Under the pieces are notes generated by a model that made no database searches, was not told where the DNA came from, and saw nothing but the letters and a program-made list of their open reading frames with translations. A DNA stretch of 64,000 nucleotides from Malikia spinosa (GTDB lineage: Bacteria; Pseudomonadota; Gammaproteobacteria; Burkholderiales; Burkholderiaceae_C). A program made the position numbers and the translations under genes. This document shows positions 32,099-40,398 of this stretch, piece by piece (the first letter of the stretch is position 1; every line of letters begins with the position of its first letter). Location of the stretch: contig NZ_PVLR01000019.1 in the NCBI RefSeq assembly GCF_002980625.1, positions 1-64,000 of the forward strand. Reading direction: 5' to 3'.

Positions 32099-33436
32099 TC
32101 AATGCGGGGCGCTAGCCTGGGCCGGCAGGCGGCCCAGCTGCAGATCGGTCAGACTGGCATAGAGCGGTCGGCTGACCAGGCGCGAGATGCCGCTCGAAAT
32201 CATCGCGCAGGCCATCAGGCTCAGCACCAACTGGTAGCCGTCGACCATCTCCATCACGATGATGAAGGCCGTCATCGGCGCCTGGGTCACGGCGGCCAGG
32301 AAGCCGGCCATGCCGAGCGCAATCAGCGTCGGCGCATCGAAGTGGCCGGTCAACTGCGCGACGTCGCCCCCAAGCGCGCCACCGATCGCCAGCGCAGGCG
32401 CAAAGATGCCACCCGGCGCGCCCGACCAGGCGGTGATCCAGGTCGCGGCGAACTTGAGCAGCAGGTACAGCCCGCCGATCTCGCCGCTGCTGCCGCCCTC
32501 AAGCAGTTCGCGGGTATGCGTGTAGCCGCTGCCAAAGGTCGCCCCGCCAGTGACCAGACCGATCACCGCCACCGCCAGTCCGCAGCCCGCCGCAAAGCGG
32601 ACCGGATAGCGCTGGCGCCAGCGCGTGAAACGGTCTTCCGACCGGCCCGACAGCGAACGCGTCAGCAGCCGGGCGAACAGGCCGCCGACCAGCCCGCAGC
32701 CCAGCGCCACCAGCAGCCCGGGGCCGAGCAGGGCCCAGCTGACGGGCTGGACCCGGATCACGCCGAAATAGGTCGAATTGCCGTAGACCGAGACCCCCAT
32801 CAGGCCGGCCAGCACGATCGCGGCCATGATCAGGCCGTTGCTGCGCTGCTCGGGCCGGCGCGACAGCTCCTCGATCGCAAACATGATGCCGCCCAGCGGC
32901 GTGTTGAAGGCCGCCGCGATGCCGGCCGCGCCGCCCGCGACCAGCAGGCCCTGCTCGGAGACCGCGCTGCGCTGGGGCAGGAAGCGGCGCGCGGCATGCA
33001 TGACGCCAGCGCCGATCTGCACCGAAGGCCCCTCGCGGCCCTGCGACAGGCCGCCGAGCAAGCCAGCCGCCGTCAGCAGCATCTTGGCCAGGGTCAGCCG
33101 CACCGACACATAGAGCCCGCGCCAGCGTGGCTCGACCCCGGGATGCAGCGCCGCCATCACCTGCGGAATGCCCGAACCGGCTGCACCGGGTGCCCATAGT
33201 CGCGTGGTCCAGACCACCGCGGCTGTGCACAAGGGCGTCCAGAGCAGGGGCAGCCAGGGCAGGCCGGCACGGGCATGGTGAAACAGCTCGAGCGCCTGCT
33301 CGGTCAGCCAGGTGAAGGCCACCACGACCAGCCCCGACAGGGTGCCGAAAGTCAACACCACGACCCGGGTCTGCCACAGGTCGCGGTCGCTGAGTTCGGC
33401 ACGCAAGGCATTGACGATATGGGGGTCGGAACTCAT
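32099..33436 (-). CDS. ClC-family chloride channel or H+/Cl- antiporter
   Basis: A 445-residue polytopic membrane protein with the three ClC selectivity signatures: GSGIPQVMAAL, GREGPSVQIG with the gating Glu, and GGIFAPALAIGG. There is no C-terminal CBS pair. ClC proteins exchange chloride for protons or conduct chloride, helping acid resistance and volume control. It is divergent from the DapB-like gene and shares with it a 150-base intergenic region that holds an ATATTTG-type operator. This places it in the ion/osmotic group with ProVWX, MscS and the cation exchanger. Confidence 0.93.
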   Translation of the reverse strand: MSSDPHIVNALRAELSDRDLWQTRVVVLTFGTLSGLVVVAFTWLTEQALELFHHARAGLPWLPLLWTPLCTAAVVWTTRLWAPGAAGSGIPQVMAALHPGVEPRWRGLYVSVRLTLAKMLLTAAGLLGGLSQGREGPSVQIGAGVMHAARRFLPQRSAVSEQGLLVAGGAAGIAAAFNTPLGGIMFAIEELSRRPEQRSNGLIMAAIVLAGLMGVSVYGNSTYFGVIRVQPVSWALLGPGLLVALGCGLVGGLFARLLTRSLSGRSEDRFTRWRQRYPVRFAAGCGLAVAVIGLVTGGATFGSGYTHTRELLEGGSSGEIGGLYLLLKFAATWITAWSGAPGGIFAPALAIGGALGGDVAQLTGHFDAPTLIALGMAGFLAAVTQAPMTAFIIVMEMVDGYQLVLSLMACAMISSGISRLVSRPLYASLTDLQLGRLPAQASAPH

Positions 33437-33501
33437 GGCATCGGGTCCTGGAAAGGAAGGGGCAACAGTCTGTAGCCAAGCAAGGCTCAGGCCAAGCTGA
33501 T

Positions 33502-33530
33502 TTTACAACATGCATTTGTGCAAATATAAT
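33502..33530 (+). promoter_or_regulatory. Promoter of the DapB-like gene with embedded palindromic operator
   Basis: TTTACA (33502-33507), 17-base spacer, TATAAT (33525-33530). The spacer holds GCATTTGTGCAAATAT (33512-33527), a site of the ATATTTG-NN-CAAATAT type, where a bound repressor would block polymerase. The start codon is 58 bases further. Confidence 0.7.
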
Positions 33531-33587
33531 GAGCCCTTCATTCCCGTCGGCTGACGGGTGCCATCGACGCCAACCAGGAGAACAAGC

Positions 33588-34337
33588 ATGATGAAAATAG
33601 GACTGATGGGCTACGGCAAGGCCGGCAAGGCAGTGGCCAACGTGCTGGCCAACGACCCGCGCTACCAACTGTGCTGGGTCATGCGGCGCAGTTCCAGCGA
33701 GCAGGCACACCTCGAAGGCCAGCCGCAGATACCGGTGGTCGGACTGGCCGGGCTGGACATCGGTGACTGGCTGGACCAACATCCGGTCGATGCGATCGTC
33801 GATTTCTCGCAGGCCGACTCGGTCTACCTCTATGGCCAGGAACTGCGCCGGCGCGGCATCATGCTGGTCAGCGCGATCTCGGCCTACACGCCGCAGCACC
33901 TGGACTACCTGCGCGAAATGGGCCAGGACACCCGGGTCATGAGCTCGCCCAATATCACGCTGGGCATCAACTTCCTACTGCTGGCGGCCAAGCTGCTGCG
34001 CGGCATCGCACCGTTCGCCGATGTCGAGGTGGTCGAACAGCATTTCCGCGAAAAACCCGAGATCTCGGGCACCGCACGCAAGATTGCCCAGACGCTGGAG
34101 CTCGCAGACGACCGCGTCACCTCGCTGCGCGTGGGCGGCATCGTCGGCCATCACGAGGTGATCTTCGGCTTCCCGCACCAGACGGTGCGGCTGATCCACG
34201 ACTCGATCCGGCGCGAGGCCTTCGGCACCGGCGCCGCCTTCGCGCTGCAGGAGCTGGCGCAACGCGACAAGGGCTTCTACAGCTTCGATGACCTGCTGCT
34301 GGAAAAAATCCGCACCCAGCTGCTGACCACGGCTTGA
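33588..34337 (+). CDS. DapB-like (dihydrodipicolinate reductase family) protein
   Basis: The 249-residue protein begins at the ATG at 33588, eight bases after AGGAG. The N-terminal cofactor fold reads IGLMGYGKAGKAV and DAIVDFSQADSVY. The catalytic segment is VVEQHFREKPEISGTARKIA: the His and Lys of the DapB motif (HHxHKxDAPSGTA) are kept but the loop is one residue shorter and the second and third His are lost. It thus may be a DapB paralogue with another role rather than the lysine/diaminopimelate enzyme. It is between ClC and the MarR regulator and has a strong palindrome-covered promoter. Confidence 0.78.
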   Translation: MMKIGLMGYGKAGKAVANVLANDPRYQLCWVMRRSSSEQAHLEGQPQIPVVGLAGLDIGDWLDQHPVDAIVDFSQADSVYLYGQELRRRGIMLVSAISAYTPQHLDYLREMGQDTRVMSSPNITLGINFLLLAAKLLRGIAPFADVEVVEQHFREKPEISGTARKIAQTLELADDRVTSLRVGGIVGHHEVIFGFPHQTVRLIHDSIRREAFGTGAAFALQELAQRDKGFYSFDDLLLEKIRTQLLTTA

Positions 34338-34382
34338 CATTCGGGCATCATTGCCGGCATTGCAACTTGCCGGCCCAGCACC

Positions 34383-34901
34383 TTGTCCGCCCTACCCCAG
34401 CCTGCCTCCTCCTCCTCCTCACCCGTCCACAGCAGCGCCAGCCCGGAGCAGGCAGCGCAGGTGCTGCGCCAGTTCCGCGTGGTCTTCAATGCGGTACGCA
34501 GCCATTTCCAGCAGGTGGAAAAGCGGGTCGGCATTGGCGGCGCCCAGGTCTGGGCGCTCAACGTGATCCAGAACCAGCCGGGCGTGAGTGTCAACGAGCT
34601 GGCGCGCGCGATGGACATCCATCAGTCGACCGCCAGCAACCTGATCCGCCAGCTCGTCAAGCGCGAGTTGGTGCGGACCGAAAAATCGGCAGCAGACCGC
34701 CGCGGCGTGCAGCTATTCATCGAGGCGGCAGGCCAGCTGCTGCTGCAAGGCGCGCCCGGCCCCTACGAAGGGGTGTTGCCCGAGGCACTGCAGCAACTCC
34801 CGCGCGCGACCCTGGACCAGCTCCAGCTCAGCCTGGCCCAGCTGATCCAGGCACTGAAGGCCGACGAGCAGGCCGGCGGCATCCCGCTGGCTGAACTCTG
34901 A
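34383..34901 (+). CDS. MarR-family transcriptional regulator
   Basis: The 172-residue product has a winged helix at about residues 65-125 (VSVNELARAMDIHQSTASNLIRQLVKREL and the DRR wing KSAADRRGVQLF). The start is uncertain: TTG at 34383 is the only good candidate and there is no clear ribosome site; the first 25 residues are Ser-rich and could be untranslated. It lies 45 bases after the DapB-like gene, same strand, so may be co-transcribed from the palindrome-bearing promoter. It is the only regulator in the ion/osmotic section and thus the best candidate to bind the four ATATTTG-type sites. Confidence 0.85.
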   Translation: MSALPQPASSSSSPVHSSASPEQAAQVLRQFRVVFNAVRSHFQQVEKRVGIGGAQVWALNVIQNQPGVSVNELARAMDIHQSTASNLIRQLVKRELVRTEKSAADRRGVQLFIEAAGQLLLQGAPGPYEGVLPEALQQLPRATLDQLQLSLAQLIQALKADEQAGGIPLAEL

Positions 34902-34902
34902 C

Positions 34903-35940
34903 TCAGGCGGCTGCGCGTGGCGGCACCATGGCCGCGATGATGTCGCTCAAGGTGATGCTACCCAGCAGCTGGCCACGCTTGTTCACCACATTGGCAGCTT
35001 CCTTGCCTTCGGCGCTGAGCAGACGTGCAGCCTCCTCTATCACCAAGCTGGCCTCGACCGTAGGGCCTTCGACGCTGACGCCAGGCTGCATCAAGGTGCG
35101 GCAACTGATCACGCGACCGCGATTGACCTCGCGCACGAAGCTGCTGATGTAGTCGTCGGCCGGCTGGAGCACGATCTGCTGGCCATTGCCCTGCTGCACC
35201 ACCTCGCCGTCGCGCAGGATGGCGATACGGTCGCCCAGGCGCAAGGCCTCATCCAGATCATGCGTGATGAAGACGATGGTCTTGCCGATGTCCTGCTGCA
35301 GATCGAGCAGCACCTGCTGCATGTCGCTGCGAATGAGCGGATCCAGCGCCGAGAAGGCCTCATCCATCAGCAGCACGGGGGCGTCATTCGAGAGCGCGCG
35401 CGCCAGGCCCACGCGCTGCTGCATGCCCCCCGAAAGCTGGTTCGGATAATGGTCTTCATAGCCCTTGAGACCGACGCGCTCGATCCACTCGGCCGCCTTC
35501 TCGCGCCGCTGCTTGCGACCCATGCCGCGTACCTGCAGCCCGTACTCGGTGTTCTCCAGCACCGTCAGGTGCGGAAACAGCGCGAACTTCTGGAACACCA
35601 TCGCCGTCTGTTCGCTGCGGAACTGGCGCAAGGCGGCGGGCTTGAGCGCTCTGACGTCCTGCTCACCGACATGAATGGCACCCGCAGTGGGTTCAATCAG
35701 GCGATTGATGTGCCGGATCAGCGTGCTCTTGCCCGAGCCCGACAGCCCCATGACCACCTGGATCTGGCCAGCCGGCATGTCGATGTTGATATCGCGCAGC
35801 CCCAGCACATGGCCATGGGTGTCGCGCAACTCCTGCTTGCTCATGCCCTGGCGCACCAGGTCGATGAAGCGATCCGGCTGAGGACCGAAGATCTTGTAGA
35901 GCTGCAGGATCCGGATTCCGGTCGGTGTGGCTTCAACCAT
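34903..35940 (-). CDS. proV: Glycine betaine/proline ABC transporter ATPase (ProV/OpuAA-like) with C-terminal CBS region
   Basis: A 345-residue ATPase starting at ATG 35940, overlapping the permease stop by eight bases. Walker A GLSGSGKST, signature QLSGGMQQRVGLARAL, Walker B VLLMDEAFSALDP; the LRQFRSEQTAMVFQKFALFPH loop is typical of the OpuA family. The last 60 residues (VISCRTLMQPGV, NVVNKRGQLLGSITLSDIIAA) form a CBS-like module, known in OpuA to sense ionic strength. It ends one base beyond the convergent MarR gene. Confidence 0.93.
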   Translation of the reverse strand: MVEATPTGIRILQLYKIFGPQPDRFIDLVRQGMSKQELRDTHGHVLGLRDINIDMPAGQIQVVMGLSGSGKSTLIRHINRLIEPTAGAIHVGEQDVRALKPAALRQFRSEQTAMVFQKFALFPHLTVLENTEYGLQVRGMGRKQRREKAAEWIERVGLKGYEDHYPNQLSGGMQQRVGLARALSNDAPVLLMDEAFSALDPLIRSDMQQVLLDLQQDIGKTIVFITHDLDEALRLGDRIAILRDGEVVQQGNGQQIVLQPADDYISSFVREVNRGRVISCRTLMQPGVSVEGPTVEASLVIEEAARLLSAEGKEAANVVNKRGQLLGSITLSDIIAAMVPPRAAA

Positions 35941-36820
35941 GCTGGGCCTCCAGGTGTTTCTGCAGGCGCTTGCCGTAGGCCTGCGAGGCGCGGTCAAAAA
36001 CGATGGCAATGCCCACGATGGCCAGGCCATTGAACAGGCCCATGGCGAAATACTGGTTGGTGATGGCCTTCAGCACCGGCTGGCCCAGGCCCTGAACGCC
36101 GATCATGGAGGCGATCACCACCATCGAGAGCGACAGCATGATGGTCTGGTTGACACCGGCCATGATGGTCGGCAACGCCAGCGGCAACTGCACCTGGCGC
36201 AGCTTCTGCCAGGCCGAGGAACCAAAGGCATCGGCGGCTTCCAGCAGATCCTTGTCGACCAGCCGGATGCCGAGGTTGGTGAACCGGATCACGGGCGCAA
36301 TGGCATAGATCACCACCGCGATCAGGCCCGGCACGCGACCGATGCCCAGCAGCATGACGACCGGGATCAGGTAGACAAAGCTCGGCATGGTCTGCATCAC
36401 GTCAAGGGCCGGACTGACCCAACGCTGCAACCTATCGAAACGGCTCATGGCAATGCCAATCGGCAAGCCCAGCGCCAGCGCGACCACTGTGCAGACGAAG
36501 ATCATGGCGATCGTCTTCATGGTGTCGTCCCACATGCCGAAGACGCCGATCAGCAGCAGGGTCAGCACGGTACCGACCACGATCCTGAGCGAGCGCGCAG
36601 CCAGCCAGGTCAACAAGGCGATGCCTGCGATGACCAGCGGCCAGGGGGTTTGCGTCAGCAGCCGCTCCGACAGCAGCAGGAACTCGCGCAAGGGCTCGAA
36701 GAATTGCTCCAGCGTCTCGCCATGCTCGCGCGTGAAGTCCCGGAAACCGCCGTCGATGGCACGCCGGATCTCGCTCAGCAGCTTGGAGCCGAGCGCCGGA
36801 AAATCGTTCAGCCAGCTCAT
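35933..36820 (-). CDS. proW: Glycine betaine/proline ABC transporter permease (ProW-like)
   Basis: The 295-residue permease (ATG 36820, MSWLNDFPALG) has a charged N-terminal segment, about seven hydrophobic helices and the coupling loop EAADAFGSSAWQKLRQVQLPLALPTIMAG. Motifs TMPSFVYLIPVVMLLGIG and LGQPVLKAI are typical of ProW/OpuAB. It lies five bases after proX and overlaps proV, so the three genes form a tight operon for osmoprotectant import. Confidence 0.93.
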   Translation of the reverse strand: MSWLNDFPALGSKLLSEIRRAIDGGFRDFTREHGETLEQFFEPLREFLLLSERLLTQTPWPLVIAGIALLTWLAARSLRIVVGTVLTLLLIGVFGMWDDTMKTIAMIFVCTVVALALGLPIGIAMSRFDRLQRWVSPALDVMQTMPSFVYLIPVVMLLGIGRVPGLIAVVIYAIAPVIRFTNLGIRLVDKDLLEAADAFGSSAWQKLRQVQLPLALPTIMAGVNQTIMLSLSMVVIASMIGVQGLGQPVLKAITNQYFAMGLFNGLAIVGIAIVFDRASQAYGKRLQKHLEAQHG

Positions 36821-36825
36821 GCCGA

Positions 36826-37824
36826 TCAAAGCGCCGCCTTGACCTTGGCTGCCACTTCAGGACTGACCCAGGTCGTCCAGATATCCGGATGGTTTTCGAG
36901 GAAATGGCGCGCGCCGTCCTCACCCGATGCTTGGTTGTCGCTCATCCAGGCCAGCAAGGCGTTGACCGTGTCGTTGCCCCAGCTGCGCTGGTTCAGGTAG
37001 TCGACTGCCGGCCCGCCGGCTTTCTTGAAGCGGTCGGTGATCACAGTGAAGACCTCGGCACTGGCCCAGTCGGTCTTGACCGGACGGAGGCAGTCGGCCT
37101 TGGAGTTGCAGGCCTCGAAGGCCGCCTTGTCATGCGGCACACCGGCGTCGAGCTTGACCATCTCGTATTTACCCAGGATCGAGGTCGGTGCCCAGTAATA
37201 ACCCAGCCAGCCCTGCTTGCGCTCGTAAGCCTTGGCCAGCGAGCCGTCCAGCCCGGCGGCCGAACCGGTATCGAGCAGCACGAAGCCCTTGCCAGCCGCA
37301 CCCCAGGCCTTGAAGGCGTTCTCGGTAGTGATCTGGCAGTTCCAACCCGATGGACAGTTGTGCACAGCACCCTTTTTCCGGTCCTCGGGGGCCGGGAACA
37401 GGTCGGGACGATTCAGTGCGTCATCGATGGTCTTGAGCGCAGGGTTGGCATCGGCCAGGTACTTCGGAATCCACCAGCCCTCGATGCCGCCGTCCTTGAG
37501 CGCGCGCGCGGCATAGTGCAGTCGCCCCGCCTTGACGGCCTCGTCGAGCGGCTGCCGCACCGCATTGACCCAGGCCTCGGGGGCCACGTCGGGCTTGCCC
37601 TTCTCCATCATCGAGGTCAGCGTCGGCATGGTGTCACCCGGCACGATCTCGACCTCGCAGCCGAAGCCTTGGTCGAGGATGAAGCGATCGATCTGCGCCA
37701 GCACTTCGGCTGACTGCCAGTTCATGCTGACCACGGAGACCTTGCCACAGTCAGCGCTGGCCAGACCAGGCAAGGCGGCCAAGGCCAGCAAGGCGGCGGT
37801 TCGGTAGAAAGTGGGACGGGTCAT
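36826..37824 (-). CDS. proX: Glycine betaine/proline-binding periplasmic protein (ProX-like)
   Basis: A 332-residue secreted receptor starting at ATG 37824, with signal peptide MTRPTFYRTAALLALAALPG cut near SA/DC. The mature part has VSVVSMNWQSAEVLAQID, KPDVAPEAWVN and GYYWAPTSILGKYEMV, typical of the OpuAC/ProX family, with aromatic residues for a quaternary-amine cage. A promoter with operator lies 180-210 bases upstream (38005-38033). It is first in the proXWV operon. Confidence 0.92.
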   Translation of the reverse strand: MTRPTFYRTAALLALAALPGLASADCGKVSVVSMNWQSAEVLAQIDRFILDQGFGCEVEIVPGDTMPTLTSMMEKGKPDVAPEAWVNAVRQPLDEAVKAGRLHYAARALKDGGIEGWWIPKYLADANPALKTIDDALNRPDLFPAPEDRKKGAVHNCPSGWNCQITTENAFKAWGAAGKGFVLLDTGSAAGLDGSLAKAYERKQGWLGYYWAPTSILGKYEMVKLDAGVPHDKAAFEACNSKADCLRPVKTDWASAEVFTVITDRFKKAGGPAVDYLNQRSWGNDTVNALLAWMSDNQASGEDGARHFLENHPDIWTTWVSPEVAAKVKAAL

Positions 37825-38004
37825 GAGGATGCTCCGGATAGGGGGATGAACATGGACCGGGCTGCAGACGAAATCCCGAGCGGTCAGGAGGCCAGAGCCA
37901 CGGGCAGGAACGCGACTGAGGCAGATCAATCATCACGCCTGGAACCATGCAGGTCCGCATGGGAATGCATGCTGGAAAACTTGTCACAGGATGCAACAAG
38001 CGCA

Positions 38005-38033
38005 AATATATTTGAACAAATATAATTTGTCAA
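38005..38033 (-). promoter_or_regulatory. Promoter of proXWV with embedded palindromic operator
   Basis: On the minus strand TTGACA (38028-38033), 17-base spacer and TATATT (38005-38010), a near-consensus sigma-70 promoter. The spacer and -10 are covered by TATATTTGAACAAATATA (38007-38024), the best of the ATATTTG-NN-CAAATAT sites. The long 5' leader of about 175 bases is otherwise featureless to the eye. Confidence 0.75.
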
Positions 38034-38077
38034 CCCTGTGCCGAGACGACTGGCCCGAAGACGAACCGGATCAGTGC

Positions 38078-39211
38078 TCAGCGCGGCGGCATGCCGGACT
38101 GCACACCAGCCGCTTCAGGTCCGCCGCTCGCTTCGCGCCCCGGCAAGCTGGCCAGGTGCAGCGTCTGGGTCGGGTAGGCGAACTCGGCGCCATGTTCACG
38201 CACGATCGCCATGATGCGCAGCAGCACATCCTCCTTGACGGCGTGGTACTTGACCCATTCGGTGGTGCGGGTCAGGCAATAGACCATGAACTCCAGGTGC
38301 GACTGCCCATAGCTGGTGAAATGCACGATCTGGGTCTGGGCCTGGTCGATCTCGGGGTGCTCGCGCAACATCTGGCGAATGGCGCTGCAGATCGGTGCCA
38401 TCCGTTCGCCGTCCTCGTAACGGATGCCCAGGTTCTCGGAAATGCGCCGGTTCGTCATGCGCGAGGGGTTCTCGACCACGATGCTGGCGAACATCGAGTT
38501 CGGAATGTAGAGCGGGCGCTTGTCGAAGGTGCGGATGCGCGTCAGGCGCCAGCCGATGTCCTCGACCGTGCCCTCGATCGCGCGGTCCGGCGAACGGATC
38601 CAGTCGCCGACCTTGAACGGCTTGTCGAGGTAGAGCATCAGGCCACCGAAGAAGTTCGACAGCAGGTCCTTGGAGGCAAACCCGACCGCGACGCCACCGA
38701 TGCCACCAAAGGCCAGCACGCCCGAAACCGAATAGCCCAGGGTCTGCAACGCCACCAGCACCGCCGTGATGATGACCGACAGGCGCAGCAGCTTGGCCAC
38801 GGCCTTGGCGGTGGTCTGGTCCATCGGCTTGCTGACACGGGCCGGATCGAGCAGGTTGACTTCGAGGTGCGAGATCAGCCGGGTCAGGAACAGCGCGCCG
38901 ATGAAGATGAACACGACCCGGCGCAGCTCGGGCAACAGGTCAAGGAAGGCATTGGGGCCGACTTGCTTGAGGAGGGTGGCGGCGATCGAGATCCCGAGCA
39001 GCCAGACCGTCAGCCGCACCGGGATGCGGGCAGCCTCGAGCAAGGCGTCGTCCCAGATCGACTCGGTGCGGGCAACGATCTTCTCGGCCAGGTCGATCAG
39101 GCGCATCAGCAGGAAGTTACAGCTGACCGTCGCGAGCACGACCAGGAACACCTGGACCAGCCAGATGCTGGGATCTGGCGAAATTTGGAGATAGGCTTGC
39201 ACAATGTCCAT
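38078..39211 (-). CDS. MscS-family mechanosensitive channel
   Basis: A 377-residue protein with about four or five N-terminal membrane segments, the pore-lining stretch GVLAFGGIGGVAVGFASKDLLSNFFGG and the beta domain entry YLDKPFKVGDWI. Size and layout match the YnaI/YbdG group rather than the 286-residue MscS. Such channels release solutes on hypo-osmotic shock. It lies 36 bases downstream of an ATATTTG-type operator that overlaps its promoter, opposite to the cation exchanger gene. Confidence 0.93.
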   Translation of the reverse strand: MDIVQAYLQISPDPSIWLVQVFLVVLATVSCNFLLMRLIDLAEKIVARTESIWDDALLEAARIPVRLTVWLLGISIAATLLKQVGPNAFLDLLPELRRVVFIFIGALFLTRLISHLEVNLLDPARVSKPMDQTTAKAVAKLLRLSVIITAVLVALQTLGYSVSGVLAFGGIGGVAVGFASKDLLSNFFGGLMLYLDKPFKVGDWIRSPDRAIEGTVEDIGWRLTRIRTFDKRPLYIPNSMFASIVVENPSRMTNRRISENLGIRYEDGERMAPICSAIRQMLREHPEIDQAQTQIVHFTSYGQSHLEFMVYCLTRTTEWVKYHAVKEDVLLRIMAIVREHGAEFAYPTQTLHLASLPGREASGGPEAAGVQSGMPPR

Positions 39212-39238
39212 GACTGATTGGAAAAGAATTCCGTGACC

Positions 39239-39267
39239 AGTTAATTATATTTGTTCAAATATGTCAA
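39239..39267 (-). promoter_or_regulatory. Promoter of the MscS gene with embedded palindromic operator
   Basis: On the minus strand TTGACA (39262-39267), 17-base spacer, TTAACT (39239-39244). The palindrome ATATTTGTTCAAATAT (39247-39262) fills the spacer. Its right end contains the ATG of the divergent exchanger gene, so one site could control both. Confidence 0.65.
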
Positions 39268-40283
39268 ACCAGTTCCCTGCCCTCGTCCACCCGCTCGCGA
39301 TCTGGCTCCAGTTCGGGTTCTGTGTCGCCCTGATCGGACTGGCCGGGGCACGCCTGATCCGCTACGGCGACGCGATCGCGAGCTGGACCGGCATGTCGCG
39401 CAGCTGGATCGGGCTGATCCTGGTCGCCTCGGTCACCTCGTTGCCGGAGCTGGTGACCGGACTGAGCGCGGTGACGATTGCCCGCGCGCCCGACCTGGCC
39501 GTGGGCGATGTGCTGGGCAGCTGCGTCTTCAACCTCGCGATCCTTGCCGCGGTCGACATCGGCTACCGCAAGGCACCGCTGTACGGAGTGGTCAGCCACC
39601 AACACCTGCTGTCGGCGGGTTTCGGCGTCATCCTGCTGGCGAGCACCGCCTTGCTGTTGCTGCTCGATCAGCAGGGCCTGCTGCCGGCGCTGGGCCATGT
39701 CAGCCTGGGCAGCCCACTGCTGCTGGCGCTCTACCTGCTGGCGCTGCGTGCCATCTACCTGAGCGAGAAGCGCTTGCCCGCCAGCACCGAGCCAGAACCG
39801 GCGCTGATGCCCTTGCGTACGGCATTGACCGGCTACGCGCTGGCCGCGATGGTGGTGGTGGCCAGCGGCATCTGGCTGCCCCTGATCGGGGTCGAACTGG
39901 CGCGGGTCATGGGCTGGTCGAACTCGCTGGTCGGCACCCTGTTCGTGGCGCTGGCCACCTCGGTACCGGAACTGGCCACCACCTGGGCTGCACTGCGCAT
40001 CGGCGCTGTCGACCTCGCGGTCGGCAATCTGCTGGGCAGCAACCTGTTCGACCTGCTGATCCTGGCCTTCGACGACCTGGCCTATCTCGACGGCAGCTTG
40101 TACCGCGCCGTCTCGCCGCTGCATATGCTGAGCGCCCTGAGCGCCTGCCTGATGAGCGGTGCGGTAGTGGTCGCGCTGGCTTACCGCCCGGCAGCGCGGG
40201 TGCGCCATATCGGCAGCTGGGCCAGCCTGGCCTTGCTGGCGGTCTATCTGCTCAACGGACTGCTGCAGTACCTGCACAGCTGA
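39261..40283 (+). CDS. Calcium/cation antiporter (CaCA family)
   Basis: A 340-residue membrane protein with two inverted alpha repeats: VASVTSLPELVTGLSAV with GDVLGSCVFNL, and VALATSVPELATTWAAL with GNLLGSNLFDLLIL. The acidic residues in SLPEL and SVPEL are the cation ligands. The ATG at 39261 lies inside the operator palindrome; with any promoter upstream the transcript would be leaderless or nearly so, because no ribosome site precedes it. The first hydrophobic segment begins around residue 13. It belongs to the ion/osmotic group. Confidence 0.88.
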   Translation: MSNQFPALVHPLAIWLQFGFCVALIGLAGARLIRYGDAIASWTGMSRSWIGLILVASVTSLPELVTGLSAVTIARAPDLAVGDVLGSCVFNLAILAAVDIGYRKAPLYGVVSHQHLLSAGFGVILLASTALLLLLDQQGLLPALGHVSLGSPLLLALYLLALRAIYLSEKRLPASTEPEPALMPLRTALTGYALAAMVVVASGIWLPLIGVELARVMGWSNSLVGTLFVALATSVPELATTWAALRIGAVDLAVGNLLGSNLFDLLILAFDDLAYLDGSLYRAVSPLHMLSALSACLMSGAVVVALAYRPAARVRHIGSWASLALLAVYLLNGLLQYLHS

Positions 40284-40398
40284 GCAGGACAGGGCTTGGG
40301 TCAGCCCAATCCCTTTGCCGTGCCATGAGATGGCGGGTGCCCTATGCTTGTTGCGCTTGCGCCATGACTTGCGCAGCACAATGTCCAGAGGTTCCTCC

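Noticed and set aside
38021-38026. Plus-strand TATAAT as a promoter toward mscS
   Set aside because: There is no -35 hexamer at a suitable distance and it would read antisense into mscS; the minus-strand TTGACA-N17-TATATT for proX fits far better.
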